From Eremophila alpestris peregrina (taxonomy: Eukaryota; Chordata; Aves; Passeriformes; Alaudidae), in assembly GCA_009792885.1 (NCBI GenBank), contig WMCF01000030.1, positions 2,479,186 through 2,543,185 on the forward strand: a stretch of DNA of 64,000 bases. Direction: 5' to 3'. How positions within the stretch are numbered: the first letter of the stretch is position 1; the number at the start of each line of letters is the position of its first letter. Of the stretch, positions 12,801-27,800 are shown piece after piece. The notes beneath the pieces were generated by a model. The model was not told where the DNA came from, did not search any database, and saw only the letters and a program-made list of their open reading frames with translations. The position numbers and the translations under genes were made by a program.

Positions 12801-15800
12801 CTACTCAGAACCACTTCACATGTACTTTAAAAGCTGTATTTTTGACATAGAAGAATTAAAAAAAAGAGACATTTGAACAATCTGAAAGTTGAAGTATATG
12901 GAAGTTCAGTGTGTAAAAAAATGAAAGAGTCAAAGAGGACCATACTACTCTATGTTGCTGTCTCAGAAGATTATAGGCACATATTCCATCAACGTTTACT
13001 CAAACACAAAGCCATTGTGAACTTCCAAATGCATATACCTCCAAATTCTGACATTCCTGAGCCGAGTTAGTAGGTAGACCAATCCATTTGATTTCCTTTT
13101 TCTCCTTAGAGATAATGTTCATGGCCATAAGGACATTTAAGGCATCATAGACACGTCGTCTAATATTCTTCTGGTCATAAGCCTGCTGTAGACATAGTGC
13201 ATTAATCAAAAATATACCTGTGTCAAAAATATCTGAAAATAAACACATTACAGCAAATGGGTAAACTCAGTTAATGTCTGAACTGTTTCATTTAGCAGTA
13301 GGAAAAACAGAAAAATCTCAAATTTCTCTTCCCCCATTCAGTTCACATGTAATCGACTTCCCATATACTTACTGATTCATTTGGTGAAATGTGATTATCA
13401 GTGGTAGTGAATTCTGCAACCAACTCGTCTGCCACCTCATTGTATGAGGTGGTTCCTTTTCTTTGTACCTTCTCACAAACCTTCATAGAGAAATGACGTA
13501 AACCCTTGCCATTCTTCTCGCCTTTTTTGTTCCGCTTCCTAAATATATGTATAATATATATTTTAAGAAGATTTAAACTTTGGAATATTTGATGTCTCTT
13601 TTTCAAATACAGGCACACTGCTGCAAACAACCCAAGCCTTCCCTTTCTTCTGCTTCTTATCCCTTCCCAACCTTCTCTCCTACATTTTTTCCCCTACAAT
13701 TTACAATATTTATAAGCAATTCTAGTATCTTGACGCTGAAACACAATATAAATGTATTCTTTTGCCAACTTTGCTAGCTCCAGTAGAATCACAAAACCAT
13801 AGAATAGTCTGGGTTGGAAGCAATCTTTAAAGGTCATCTAGTCCAACCCCCCTGCACTGAGCCAGGGTATCTTAACTCAGTGAGGCTGCCCAAAGCTCTA
13901 CCCAACCTCGCCTGAAATGTTTCTAGTAGTAGACAATGAATTAACAACAGGGATATTCTTTGAAGATGTCAATAAAGAAAACCTTCCAAACTTCAAGACA
14001 AGAAGAGGTAAAGGGATAAATACTAAAACATGAAAACTGAATCAGAGGAGAGAACTTTTTTGTCCTTTTTAAAAAATTTTATTTTTGATTTAAAGTAGCA
14101 CATAGATTGAACATTTTCTATGCAACGTGATACTGATACTGACTAAACAGACAAAGTCTGGTATTGGCTGAACTCACTAAACATTACACTATTACTAGAA
14201 CACAGATTTGAAGTTATACAGTATATGAAATTGCTATTAGAACTTCAAAGTTACAAGATACAAGCAGTATAATAAGGTTTCCTGCTTTGCAAAGTTTTTT
14301 AACAAAAACTTCCTTGTAACTAGAGGAAAAATACAAGTATTGACAAAATTAGTTTCAGCAAGGCGAAGTCCCAATTCTTACATCTCATTTCACTGTATAA
14401 TTCCAAAGCAGAAGTCTACTTATGTGTAACAGGCCACTGATAATAAATTTAGTCTTAAAGCAACTACATTTAACAAGATGCCCTTGAGAACAAGCCACAT
14501 GAAAAAACCACACCAAAAGAGTGTGTTCCTTGTATTTAATACTTTTTCTCAAAAAGGACTATGTTCTTATTTCAAATTACACTCTGGGATTCCCTTGTTC
14601 AATCAGAAATACACTGTATTTTTCTGAAAATACAACAGCATAAGAGAAATCACAGAATCAAGTCAAAAAAATTCCTGTGTCCTTTTAGGAGCTAAATTCT
14701 CTAAATGTTAGTGATGTCAGAATATCAACCAGAGCTTACAGAAAATATTCTGCATTCTTTTACAAGAAATGAAGAGGTACTCATTATTGTGTGACTACTC
14801 CCTATTTCAGTACAAGAGATTTCAGTGGTGTTTCAGGAAGTGCTCCTGATGCAAAGGAAAGGCCTTTCCCACACTGCTAGCCTGAGGAGTACATACACTA
14901 TCACAACATTTAAAACAAAAGTTCCAACATTTTATTAATCCTTTATAGCTTTCATTTTGCTCACCCAGCAGACCAAGGTGAAGAATCTCCAGTCTGGTTC
15001 TGTGATGCAAAATGTGTGTTAGGTGTGTGTGGACTTCCTACCAGGATAGTATTCTGCGCTGAAGGTCTCTGAGGTGTACCGATAACCTGCAGTAAAGATA
15101 AAATCATTTAAGAAATGGTAACAATTCCAAAACATTTTAAGTGACACAACTGAAATGATGCACTACCCAAACACTAGTACTTTACATACTTCTCTTAGAT
15201 GCATCTAATTTATACACACCAGCATAAAAAACTTCCAACTACAGTTAATATAGTTAGAGCACACCCTAAGTTATGAGCATTTCTATTTTAACCTCCTTAA
15301 GTCAGGTTTTCATGCTTCCTGGATTTCTTAACACTGTTCAACACTAACTCAGACAAGATCAAAACACAAACACACACCTCCCTCCAAGGAAAATGAAGGT
15401 GGGTAGGGGGGAAGGGAAAGGAGGGGAAACCCCCCCCTACCCTAGCAAATTCTGTATAAGGATGCTGCAGTGAATTACAGTTAAAATATGAGTGTAAGAA
15501 AATCTGAAAATCAGTAAAACCAGAGAGAACATGCAGAGCTTTTCAAGAACCCTCTCTCCTGGGTGTCAAGCCTTTATCACTAGAGTCAAAACTATTATGT
15601 AAGAAGTGAGGAAGAATAAGGGCAAACTTTCCTCATCACTGCCTCATTGCAGTGATGGCAAACCCATTCCATTGCAACCATGTTAAGAGCACACACTTGG
15701 CTAATCACAGTCTTCCACCCTCCAAGTGAACCATCCTGATGATATGTAATTTTCTCCTAAGTAATAATACATACATTAGCACATAGAACTGTGCCCTCCT

Positions 15801-18800
15801 ACCTCTGAAACGAGCTAAACCAAACATCCACTCTTGCAGGTGATGTTTTTTATCTCTGTATTGTTTTAAACGTAACTTTCTAGAAAATACGGATTTAGGG
15901 GAAAAATTATACCATATATATTAGTCTTTTGTAGAAAGATATGCCTGCTTTTTTGGGGTACATTTACCTCTCAGTGGAAACAGTTGGTTGCATCCCTGAC
16001 ATCAGGTAAATGAAAAAAAAAATAAAAAATAAAACAAACCTAAACCCATAACCACCCAGAAGCTTGCCATATTTTTCTGCAGCTACATTCTGTCTGAGCA
16101 GCAAAATTAAAGTTTTCTTCCTTGGACCAGCTTCAACAGTTTAGTCTCAACAAGAGTAAAATACAAAAACTGAAAATGAAACATTTCATGTGTGGAAGTT
16201 AGAAGTCAGTGCCAAATGTAATCTGTGACTGCTGGATGTTCATGATTTCAGCTCTCTGAAAAGGCAAACAGCTGTATTTTTTCCCAAATATTCTCTTTAT
16301 ATTATGCCACGTCTGAGCAGTTAATGTGTAACTTTGTTACATCCACTTCTGACAGCTAGAATATCTTAGGTACTCCTTTCCAGCAGCATTGTACTTGAAA
16401 TGTTTCTGTCTCTTATGCAAAGCCAAATAATCTCCTCTATTGCTTTTCACAAATGAAACTTATGATTGTAGGAGATGGCATGAGGGTGGGGAATGCTGGC
16501 AGAAGACACATGTGAACTTGCTCACTTTCTCCCCATGAAAAAAAATACTATCAGTTCTGATACCAACTGGTTTGGCACACCAAATGTCTCCAAAGAGTGT
16601 GAAAACTACCCCTGAGCTATTCAAATAGACTGTATGGAGAACTGAAGAAAGTAGTCAGCTAGTTTCTATTCCCTAGGATGCAGTGGCAGGGGACTGCAAG
16701 AGATGATTTAACACTTTGCTTGCAGAGAGTCCCACTCTCTAACTCCCCACCTTACTAACTCCATGAGCAGCCCCACCACTGTACCACATCTAGAATTTGT
16801 GTGACTCTGCAATGACATGAAAGCTAAACCAGTACAGGGGCAGGGGGTGAGGAGGAGAGGAATTACAGCTGGAGAAAAAACAAACTGGCAGCAGCAAAAC
16901 CTGAACCTCTACGGCACTCAGGAGAGTCCTGAAATACTCAACCCTACAAAGGAAGAAATTAGGAGTGCACGAATTCACAAATTCTAGAGTGGGACAGAGA
17001 AGTCTGATTAACACCAACTCTACATTTAAAATCTACTCGGCCGCTCTCATATCAAGAAGAAACCCAAATATAAGACACTCTAGTTCAGGTATTTACATGT
17101 TACAGTGGCTTTCCAGAAGACTGAGACCAAGTCTACTCAGATCACCAAATTTTAATTTTGAGTACTGCAAGAATTACTATAACCTATATATTATCCATTG
17201 CATAAGATTCCTTGAAACATCTAATTTCATGTATCTCACACAAAGATCAAAGTAAGTATTTCAGCAAAAGAATATTTAAATTAGGCATGAAAATAGAGTT
17301 TTGTTTTCAATTTTATTTCACCTCAAATCTCTGTAAAAACATGTTTGTGGACTTCATTTACGTTTCCCTATGCCAGATTTCAGAGCAAAATCTGAAAGAG
17401 ACACTGATTTTAAGTGGCAAGACTAACAAAAGATAAAGCTACCTGAACAGTGAGGTAACTTCATGTTGATTTCAGTCATCTTTGAACTTCTTTATGCAGT
17501 ACATATTTTTTAACTTTTTTAACCTAAGTCTATTAAAATTGAAACAAACTTAGATTGATCACTCTGCCCATGAAGAGTGATACAGGCTGACATGCTATGT
17601 CAGATTTGCAGTATATGTAAACAATAGTACAAGCAATAAAAAAAATTAAAAGCAAATAAAAACCACAAACAACCCCCCCCAACCCAAGTCTTCTTACCAC
17701 TTGTTGTGCAATGTTGACATTAGACTGTCCGAATGTTTTTGGCAGGAGCTGTTTTCCAATTGTATTTACTGTAGAAGGGTGAACAGCCAATAGAGAAACA
17801 ACCCCTAAAACAAATACAAGTAGAGAGCTTCAGGTCAGCACATTGGATTATTTTAGCAAATGGTCTCATTTATACTACAATGCATATTAATGAAACATGT
17901 AGTCTCAATATAAATGTAACATTTACACATCTGAAGTAAAAAAAGAAATTAAGATTCACAGTATGTTCTCTCAAGCTTTCTTCTATGTAACGTTACAGGT
18001 CAGTGTTTTATTATGAGTAGATTTTCATTCCTTGTATTCCAATTCTTCTCTAAAAGCAAAGTACAGAGGCAACCAGGATTTGACAAGAGTGTAATCCTCT
18101 CTTCTTCTACCCTTATCCTTTGCAGCTATTGAAATCTCTTTCAGTACCACCTGACAAACATGCCCAGTGCCACAGCATATGGCATAACCTTCTGAGTCAT
18201 GCTGATCTACAGGAGATAAAAGTTGGCTGGAACAGGCCTTTCCAAGAGAACATTCCCAACTTTCCTCTAAGTGTCCCCTCCCAGCTAAACGCAGGGAATT
18301 TAAAAACATTCTCAAGAATCCATTCTTTCAGAAAAACATATGCAGCTCCTGCAGGAAAGGTTGTTCTCTCTCTCCCTATTTGTAACTTTTCACAATCAGC
18401 ACTGATAGGTAAAGCAAGTCTTAAGGTCTTAAGCCAGGTAAAAGATAAATCAACTACAAAAACAACAACCCAGGTATCCACTAGCAGTTTGATGTTCCAC
18501 ATCAATACTTTGGAGGAAAGAACCCCAAACCCACCAATCCAAAACAAAAAACTCCCTAACCATCAATAAAACAGAGCAAAGAAAAAAGAAGCCACAAAGG
18601 CTGACTACAGGAAGAAAAGAATGAACAAACCAGTCTTAAAATAGTGGAGACAATTTTTTTGCCAAATCAACTGCCAGGTGGTTGTCAGGTTCAGCAGCTG
18701 TTTCTCTGAGATGACTCTTAAAGATGCCAGTGGGATCAGAAGGACTTGGTACAACTCTCACTCCTCTCTTTTTCCCATTGTCCAATACAGAAGCAATAAG

Positions 18801-21800
18801 TAAGCATTTTGCAAGGGTTGTATCAGGGCCATAACTGGTCCCTGATGCCTATCATCACACACACATTCAGGAAGTCTACAGGAAGCTGAGGACAATTCAA
18901 ATCTTCTTTAAGCCCTTGCTTTCCAGAAGGCTTATATTTCCCAGCTGCTATTACTACACCATGTCATATTGATGGCTTCAAGTAAGAACTTATTCTCAGT
19001 GATCAATCTATTTCCCAAATAGGATGCAGCAGCATGTCCTTCTTCCATTATTAAGCAGATTCCCAGTGCTCTTTCAGAAAGTCAGCAGCTATCCAGTTTG
19101 TAATGTAAGTCTGTTACAGCTTCCTGTCCCTTCAAGTAAACTCATCACTATCATGACCCGAATTGTGTTTGTTCTTCCTCTCTGTGGAATACAATAAATC
19201 AATATAAACTACCCTGGCTAGTAGTGCTTGTGTAGCTTCTTCTCAGCTTCCTGGAGGTCTTTTTTTTAAACTTCTCCTCACTGCTTTAAAAAAATCAGTG
19301 CAGTCTGAAGACTCTATTTCCATTACAAAAGAGTTTTAAGTGCTTTCCAAGGTTAAGACACGTCATCTATTTGATCATCTTCTCAGAATCACTGAATATT
19401 CTGAGTTAGAAGGGACTCACAAGGATCATCAATTCCAACTCTTGAGTTAATGGCCTATACAGGGATCAAACCCCCTGTCTTGGCATTATGAGCACCATGC
19501 TTTAACCAGCCTTCCCTCTGATGGTCATTGTTGCCCATGCTTTCTAGCTCTCCTGCCCTTTCTTTTGCAGATGACAGGCACTCATACATTATTCATGACC
19601 AAGGAATCCAGTATGTTACTTATATCTCAACAGCTTGTTTACTATTTTATTCCCTCTTCCTTTCCAAGTAATTCTCAAAATTCAGTGTGCTTGTTCCCCA
19701 CCAAACACTGGTAACACATTTTCATTAATATAACCTACAATGACTTCAACATCTTTCTTCAGTGCTAATAGCTCACTTGGGATACTCATTGTACTAAGTT
19801 CAGTTTTCACCAATTATTAACCCGTGGGAGGACCATCCCGTTCTATCACACCTTAGCTTAACAGGCTGATTAAGGACCTTGAAATTTTTTTTATTATTTT
19901 TAAGAAATCCAAGGGCATTGCTCTGATTAGATAATCCTTATCCACATGGTTGTTGACTACTTCAAAGCATGACTTTGAAGAGAAGTAACTGCAGACCCTC
20001 CCTTTTCCCCTCCCTCTAGAAAAGCCCTGTTGAAGGCCATTATCACATATGTCCACACATGTACTGCTTCTCTGCAGAGCTGCCACACAAGTCTGCCTTA
20101 CTCATCTGCCATTATCTGAGCCCTTCACAAATTAGTGCAGGCTATGTGGCTCTCTTCTGCTACTATATCAATTATATACATAGTGAGTTACAATGATAGA
20201 AGTACCATTGCTAGCTTCTTTTAGAATTCAAAGATGGACAGTTTTCTGAAAATGAATGCTACCCATTCACATGATGAGTTTTCTCCTACGACAACTTCCA
20301 AATATTACTTCAGTAGCACAACTTCATAAAGAACAACACTCCCGTGAGACCCCCTACTCTTCAGATTTCCTCAAGAGACTTAATTATTCTGTCATGTCTA
20401 AAAATAAAGTAATTCTTTATGCTATCATGTTATTTATTAAAAAAAAAATATGCAGTCAATGAAGACAAAAATGCTGTGCCAATGTAAGTCGATTTAAGAG
20501 CAGAGGTTAGGGTCAGTGGTCAGGAAGCAGATGCTCAGGAAAGCATCAGGGGGCCTCTGGCAGACAATAAGCTGTGTGTAACCCAGAGGTGCTCCCCTAT
20601 GCTAACAAAGACTTAAACACATCCTGGGCTGCATCTGGAGGCGTACAACAATAAGTGATTGTTCCCTTTTCTTTCAGCACTCCTTACACTGTCCCTGTTC
20701 AGTTTTGGGGCCCGTGGTGCCAGAGAGGCATTAGCAAACAGGAGAGAGTGCAGCAGGAGGACACCAGTGTGCCTGGGTACTGGAGTGTATCCTGCACAAG
20801 GAAAAGCTCAGGGAGCTTGGTGCATGCAGCCTCTGGAAGAGACGGTTAAGGTGGAGCAAGGGGTGTTATTGGCAGAAATCACTGCCTTCAGCTATTAAAG
20901 GGAAGTTACAGAGATGACAGAGAACACAACAAAAGGAAAAGACGGAGCAGTTACAAGTTGTTGCATGGCAAATTCCAACCAGGGAAAAATGCCAAAGGCA
21001 GTGCACAGCGACAGCTGCATAGGAGGTTCCTTGGTGATACACAGCAAAATTCAAGAGCTGAAGGCTTTGTATGTCAAAGCTGACCCTGCTTTGAAGGTAG
21101 GGTTATTAGATGGTCTCCAGCCTCCTGTTATTAATAATTTTATTTTCTGAACAGAAACAGCTATCTTGCAACTAAAACATCAATGTGAAGGGAAGAGCAC
21201 ACACTGTGTATCTTTAAATTTTTAATTATGCTAGCATTTCCTATAGTGCTGTGCCACAGTTAATTAATGCAACTGAATCAACCTGGCTCTAAACAGAAAC
21301 TACAAGGTGCATCTTTCTGTACAGCCCAAACTGACTGGCAAGGAAACATAAATATAAGTGAAAGAATAGTAACCTGAGCATCATAGTTCGAAGCAAAGTC
21401 AAAGTCAACTTATAAAAGCTTTCATACAAAATACAGAAGAATATAACTGCTCAGTTATACAGAAAAAGAAGATTGTTTTAAAGAGGATGTTGTCAATGTC
21501 TCTGTCCAAGTGCATTCTATTTTCTCATTTGCCTAACATGCAAACATTTTACTCATACTCATCTGCATTTCAAAAGGCTCATAATATGTGGGGGTTTTTT
21601 GTTTGTTAAGTACATGCAGAGGTAATTTTATCAACTTAGATTTGCAAGTGTCTGACAGCTCAGTTTCTCAAACAAATCTTATTACCAATTTCTTAATTAC
21701 TGTTACTCTGCAACCACTGCAATCCCAATAATCCTGTATTTTGTGGACAACATACAGTGTACATAACAGCATGTAAAAATTAAACCCACAAGTTTTAAAA

Positions 21801-24800
21801 TAGTTTCACTGGCATCAACTCTTCTTCCTTTTCAAAACAAATTATTAATACTGCTAGTACTGACACATCTTTTTTTTCCCCTTAAAGACTTTGAGAGCCA
21901 CAGGAAAATGCCCTGTAGAGCAGAAAAAACAACGTATACAGCAGGATATAACTACTACTACTTCCATTCTCAGTGTCCCAAATGTTTGGAAAACTATTTT
22001 TGGTAACATATATGCATTCATTAAACCTAAAGGGAAGTAGAACTTCATCAGTATGATGTTCAAGAATACCTCCAAACACAAGATAACGATGCAGGTGGAA
22101 TCAAGGAGTAATGGCATAAAAAATTTGCAGATCAGAAGGAGCAGCACTCTAACAAAGCCTGTTACTTATCCATCTACAAACAAGTAAGTGCTCCCGTTGG
22201 TTACTGGTTAACTGGACCTTTGCTTGCATATGACAAAAAACCAAAGAGTTTCACCAAAAAGAAAGAATCCCTTGCAGAACTTTGGCAGTTTAAAGGGCAG
22301 GTGACACAGTAAGTTGACACAGAAAAAAGACACAGCACATCTAAAATCAAAGAAACGAGTGCCCTCTGCAGACAATGAAGTAGATCTCTTGAAAAGCTGA
22401 CTGCTCCAGGTCTTGACTTTGAATTTGGTGTTCAGGTTAGAGAGGATGGGCTGAGGTATTCCTTGTCTCAGGAGCAGAAATCCCATTCATTTTAGATACT
22501 CTACCATTTTCTGAAGTAATCTGCCTTTACTTGTGAAAAAGAGAGCAGTCAAGTCAATAGAAAAGCAACTCAGTTCCCTCATAATACAGTCTCTAACAAA
22601 CTAAGTTCTGTCATACAATAGAGATGATGATTATATCCTGGGAGCTAATTCCTCAAGTGTCACTCCTGTGACATTGCAGTTGTTAACATCTCTGTTGTGA
22701 CCAGCATAGATATTTTATGGTTTTTTATTAGTTAGTTGTATGCCAATTTTCAGAAAACATCAAATTCTTTTTGAGGGTATCTGTGTGACAACACACAGAT
22801 GATTGTCTCCAGTTGTGTGCCAAGTCAAGTAAAAGCACCTCTACTTACTGAACAAACCACACCATTGTACTAAGACAACAAACATGCTTATACAGCAATT
22901 CTGAGCTTTTGTACTGACATCCATCTTTCTCAGTGTGTAGTCCTCGCTAATTGCTTACATCAACTCAGACTTCTCTGTGATTCTTACCATCCTTAGATAT
23001 GACTACTGATAGTTCATCTATTCCAAATCTGTTTTTCCAAGTCTATGTTGAAATAAACTGGGGTCTACTTTTAGACTTTCCAAAATTCAGTTTCTACTTC
23101 CAGAAGTAGTTTTATTTCCTTAGCTTGACTTCAGACAACAATAATTGGATTTACTTCAGCTGTGGTAATACATATCCATTTTATAACCAATTCCAAGCAT
23201 GTATCTGTTTGCTGAAGCATAATTCATGGGTTCTGAAACTGATCTCTAGTTCCATTCCAGAGGAACAATTCCAGCCACAGTTAAAAATCAGGATTTTTAA
23301 GTAAAAGTAACAATAACATTACACTGCAAGTTTCTTGTCATATAAATAAAAAGAACAATCTTATAGTTAGGCAGTGTTGAAATACGAGTCTAAACACGTC
23401 TTAAAACGTAACATGTTTGACTTAGATTTTTTCAAATCTGAAATGTAAATATAATTAGCCTGTAACATGTGAAACCTTTTCTTAAAGTGTAAGTGGTGAA
23501 AGAATCTAGAGACATACCGTGCAAGCATTTGCTGGTTACGTACCAATGATGCCACCTACTGGCACAAGAGAAGATCCAACTTTTCTTTCCGAGTAATTTT
23601 TAAACGAAGACCTTTAACTTCAGTACAATATTAATACTGCTGGTTACCTTTTCCCTCGCACCCATCTGAAGCAAATAATTTATTTCATCCAAATTTCTCC
23701 ACAAGTGAGGGGCAGGATTAGAATTGAACGATGTTCTGTTTAATATTTAAATATCAAAACTTATCTGAATATGGCAAGGACCAGAATGTGACAGTTTTCT
23801 TCAAAATGTAACCTCAAAAAACAGCAAAATTTCTCAGTTTCTAAAATTCATTGCCAAATACCAATAGAAAACACAAACTCATGAGGAAGTTTTACTAGTT
23901 CAGCCCCTATTAAAAATTCTTTCTATCCTTCCAAACCATATGTATTTGCTAACTAACAAAATTAATTAGCCAGTTGGAAACCACCTTCCTGGTTACTAAG
24001 TGAAACAAACCTTTCCCAGTCATACTGTTATCTCAGGGCTATATGGAGTGTTACACTTCAGTAATGGAAATACACAGGGGTATCAGAAAACATGGGCAAA
24101 TTTACAGGCAACCTCTTCTGGAGACTGCACAAGCACTGGAGGAAACACAAGCTGCCATCTCATTTCTACCACATGTACACTGATACACTAGAGATGGTTT
24201 TGAGGAAACAAATTTTCAGAGCATTTTCTAGAACGGTGTTTTATATGCATGACTAAGTCATTCAAAATTTGCATGCATTACTCATTATAAACAAACTCTT
24301 GTGGGGTTGTTGTTTGGGTTTTTGGGGCTTGTTGTGTTTTTGTTTTGGTTTTTTTTACATACTGTTTTCTCTTCTTAAAACAAATAAAGTCAGTCTCTGC
24401 TTTAAAATAAAAATTCTAATACGGAGTTCATGGTTGAGACCATGTTTCTCCAAAATGAGCTAATGGAAGCATGTCCTCATTTGCTGAAGTAAAAAGGCTG
24501 GGTACATTGGAACCTGTTTCTGACAGCAGACATTAATGAATGGTCAGGGAATGAATGTATGGGTAAGACTTGCATACAGAGATTATTCTCTAACATACCC
24601 TCTCTCTCTGATTCCAAATCTTTAGGACTTTTTGAACAAGAGGATGTTCATCATAACTGTTCAGCAAGATGGAGATGTCCCCTCTTCATTATTCATCTAA
24701 GAAACAGCAACATAACCCTACCACCAAAACTGAAGTCTGAAAAGAACTTATCCAGTTACCATATTTCTGCCAGTGCAGAATAAAAATTTGGAGAAGCTCA

Positions 24801-27800
24801 TTCATAGACTATTTTGAAAGCATTGCAACAAAACTGCTCAGGCTGTGAGAATTTTTGCATCATAACCTGTTTTGGCCAGAAAAGTCAATCTTTGCTTATC
24901 TTTTATAGTTGAATCATATACCTACCACTTAGTCACCTTATAGACTGCTGACCACGAGGTTACAGCACCATTTCAGTAACAACATTCTGCTCTTTCTCTT
25001 TAACGCTATTTTTGCAGGCATGTCCTTATGACCCAGCACACAAGTCATTTTTTGTCCTCTACCATCCCCCTCAAAATCTTTATTCCTCTGACAGCTGAAC
25101 TCCTCCTCCTTTCACATCTGGCTAGCAACAAGTAGAAACTGAAGCAAGTAACAGATTTCTTGTTGGATTTTCATTCTCAATTGACTGAGTCTCAAAGTTG
25201 GACTCTTCCAAAACTATGATGGAATGCACCCTCTGGTATTACTAATCCAATGACACTGAGTGCTGTAGGAGCATAAGAATGAACGAACTTAAAAAAGTAG
25301 CCAGGCTCCTGCATTCTCCCTCAAGAGCCTGCCCAATTACTGTTGTCAAGGGCAGCAGATTGGGCTGAACAAACCACTCATCTGACACAGCAGGGAGATT
25401 TGATCCCATAACCAATATCAATCCTGCAATGTACTCTCGATCTATTCTTGTGATTGACTTGCAACTTCCAGAAAAGACTCCTTCCTTTTAAGAAATATAA
25501 ATCCAAAGGGGAAGATTAAGGAAAAAAACCAAACCGAAACACCCAAACAAACAACACCGAAAAAACTTTTAATGATGACCACCAGATAAGAACATCAAGA
25601 TTTTTTTCCTAACCACCTTCAACTCACCCTAAAAAGTATACCAGATACAGTTCTGCTACCCTATGGAAAGCTTACTCCATGCTTGTTCTGGACTGAATCC
25701 TCTCCATCATGAAATTAAGAGAAATTTTGCACAGATTTTAAAAAATAGCAGAGGACAGCACTTTGTTGATATAACGGCATGCACTGCAGACAGCTACTTT
25801 TAGAGAGAGCATAGTACTTTTGTGTGTAGTTATCAAAGTCAACATTTAAAGACTGCACAAAACCCCCTAAAAATTATAAGAAGTGGCAATAGAAAGAAGT
25901 ACTACTTTAGTGAATAATTTCTGATACATATGTGAGTACTTTTGTGACAAATATTTGCAAGTTTAAGCTCTGATTAAGACTGCAGAGCCTGCACGTAAAA
26001 CACAGACAAGCTAGAAACAAAATCCACAAACTGATGAAGCCAAGAGAAATAGTTGTTTCTTCTCAATATTAAGAATTAGTTACTGTCTATTAACTTCACA
26101 GAACTCTCATAAAAGCAATGAGATGAAGAAATTGACTGAGGATAGTTCAGTTTGTAGAGCTCGACTCTCAAACTGGACAAAGTGCAGGGCTATAATGAAC
26201 TATTTAATAACTTGAATTTATTTACAAAATTCTATAAGCAATAAAATGCCCACCAATATGTCTACTTAAAGAGCTATGGAATAATGGAAGAGTCATATTT
26301 CCAGTTCTTGCTGTCTGGACTGCACTGTTTTGACTAGATCTTCACTGACTGTAACAGGGTCTAGACACTTATGTGGGTGTAAAATGTACCTTCCTAAAGT
26401 ATCTGCCCTGAAAAAACTGCCCACAGGGTTAGGACATATGGTACAGCTGTTCAGGATCCTACTTGCACACTTCTTTAGCTCAGGGGGGTGTGACTGTTTA
26501 CAGAAATACACCTCCACCCTCAGTGCCCTCTCCACCAAATGCAGAACAGGACAGATTATTGGGATACCCCCCTTTTGTAAAGCAATGTATATTTTAGAGA
26601 AGGAAATGTCCAAGATAGAGTCTACTGAGATGCCAATAAAATACTTGCTGTACTTAATGGTGGTGACAGAAGTTAAATGGGTTTCCTGAAATGGTATATA
26701 AAATACTACAGCAATAATACTAAAGGAGTTTGCCTGAACTGGACTACAGGTTAACCTGGAGTACTGGAGTATTCCAACAATTTTTAAAGCCAGTAGATTA
26801 GTCAACAATAAGGTTTACAGACAGTAAGGAGATGACTGTCCTATTATAAATTACACCTTCCTTCATACAGCCTATCAAAGGACACCATCTGTCAAGAATA
26901 AAGCAGATAGAAATTATTTGGAAGCAACAACAAAGGAAAATGGCCAAAATATACTGTGAGATGCCTATGAACCCAACATGATGTTGCAGAGAAAAAATAC
27001 TGATCTCTCCATACAAAAATGACTGACACTTCATTTGGGAGTCACACATACTGTTTTAGTCAATTGTATCCACAAGAAAGTTGATGAAAGCAATCAAACA
27101 GGCTCAAAGGATACAATAAGGAAACCAGAGAGAACCAAGAGCACATCTATGGAGCACTCTAGGAAACAGTGGCTAGTTGGCCAGTCAAACTAGTAAAAAC
27201 GGTTAAGATACTCAGTTGTTATTTATAAACAGTAAGTAAACATGCTGGAGAAAATTATTAACCTGATAAACAATTGTCACCAGCAGAACACAAACTGACA
27301 AGAATATACTTTACTGGAATTAGAGAAGGGTTCTACAGTCTTGCTATGGAAACAGTCCTCCTGTAAGAATACATGAAATGTCTTCAAATGTAGCATAATC
27401 AGTTTACATGAGAGGTTACACGAGAGAGCTGTCCAGGACTTCAGTGTTGCTTCTGTTTTTCCCCCAACTGTGCCAACTGGGAAAGTGCAACTCTAAACTC
27501 CCCAAATGTTTAGGTACTCTCAGTTTTTTAGCTCACGTATCAAATTCAAGTTCAAATTTATATCTGTTTTATTAAACTGCTTAATGACATTACATTATCC
27601 TAAATGGACAGGCATTATCTGCAAGTCCAAAACAGTTCTGTTCACAATGTATTTTGAGATAAGCTTGCAGCAGAGTGGATGCATTATCATAAAAACTGTC
27701 ACAACCCTTTTTTAACTTCTACCCTCCTGCTTTTTTTTCCATTTGCTAAAACACAGTGCCTCAAAGATGTTTTAGAACATCCTGGTCTTTATACTTAAAC

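Larger units (their letters stand above)
8506..13038 (-). other. TFDP1: TFDP1 intron between coding exons 6 and 7
   Basis: This 4.5-kb intron holds the old LINE at 9441-9856 and the CR1 at 9883-11070. The rest is AT-rich single-copy-looking sequence with a G/T-rich tract at about 12355-12405. Confidence 0.8.
13539..17697 (-). other. TFDP1: TFDP1 introns flanking coding exon 4
   Basis: Introns 13539-14964 and 15087-17697 contain the CR1 end at 13787, the G-rich hairpin at 15401, A-rich runs at about 16010-16048 and an A/C-rich tract at about 17627-17684. No other gene is seen. Confidence 0.75.
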
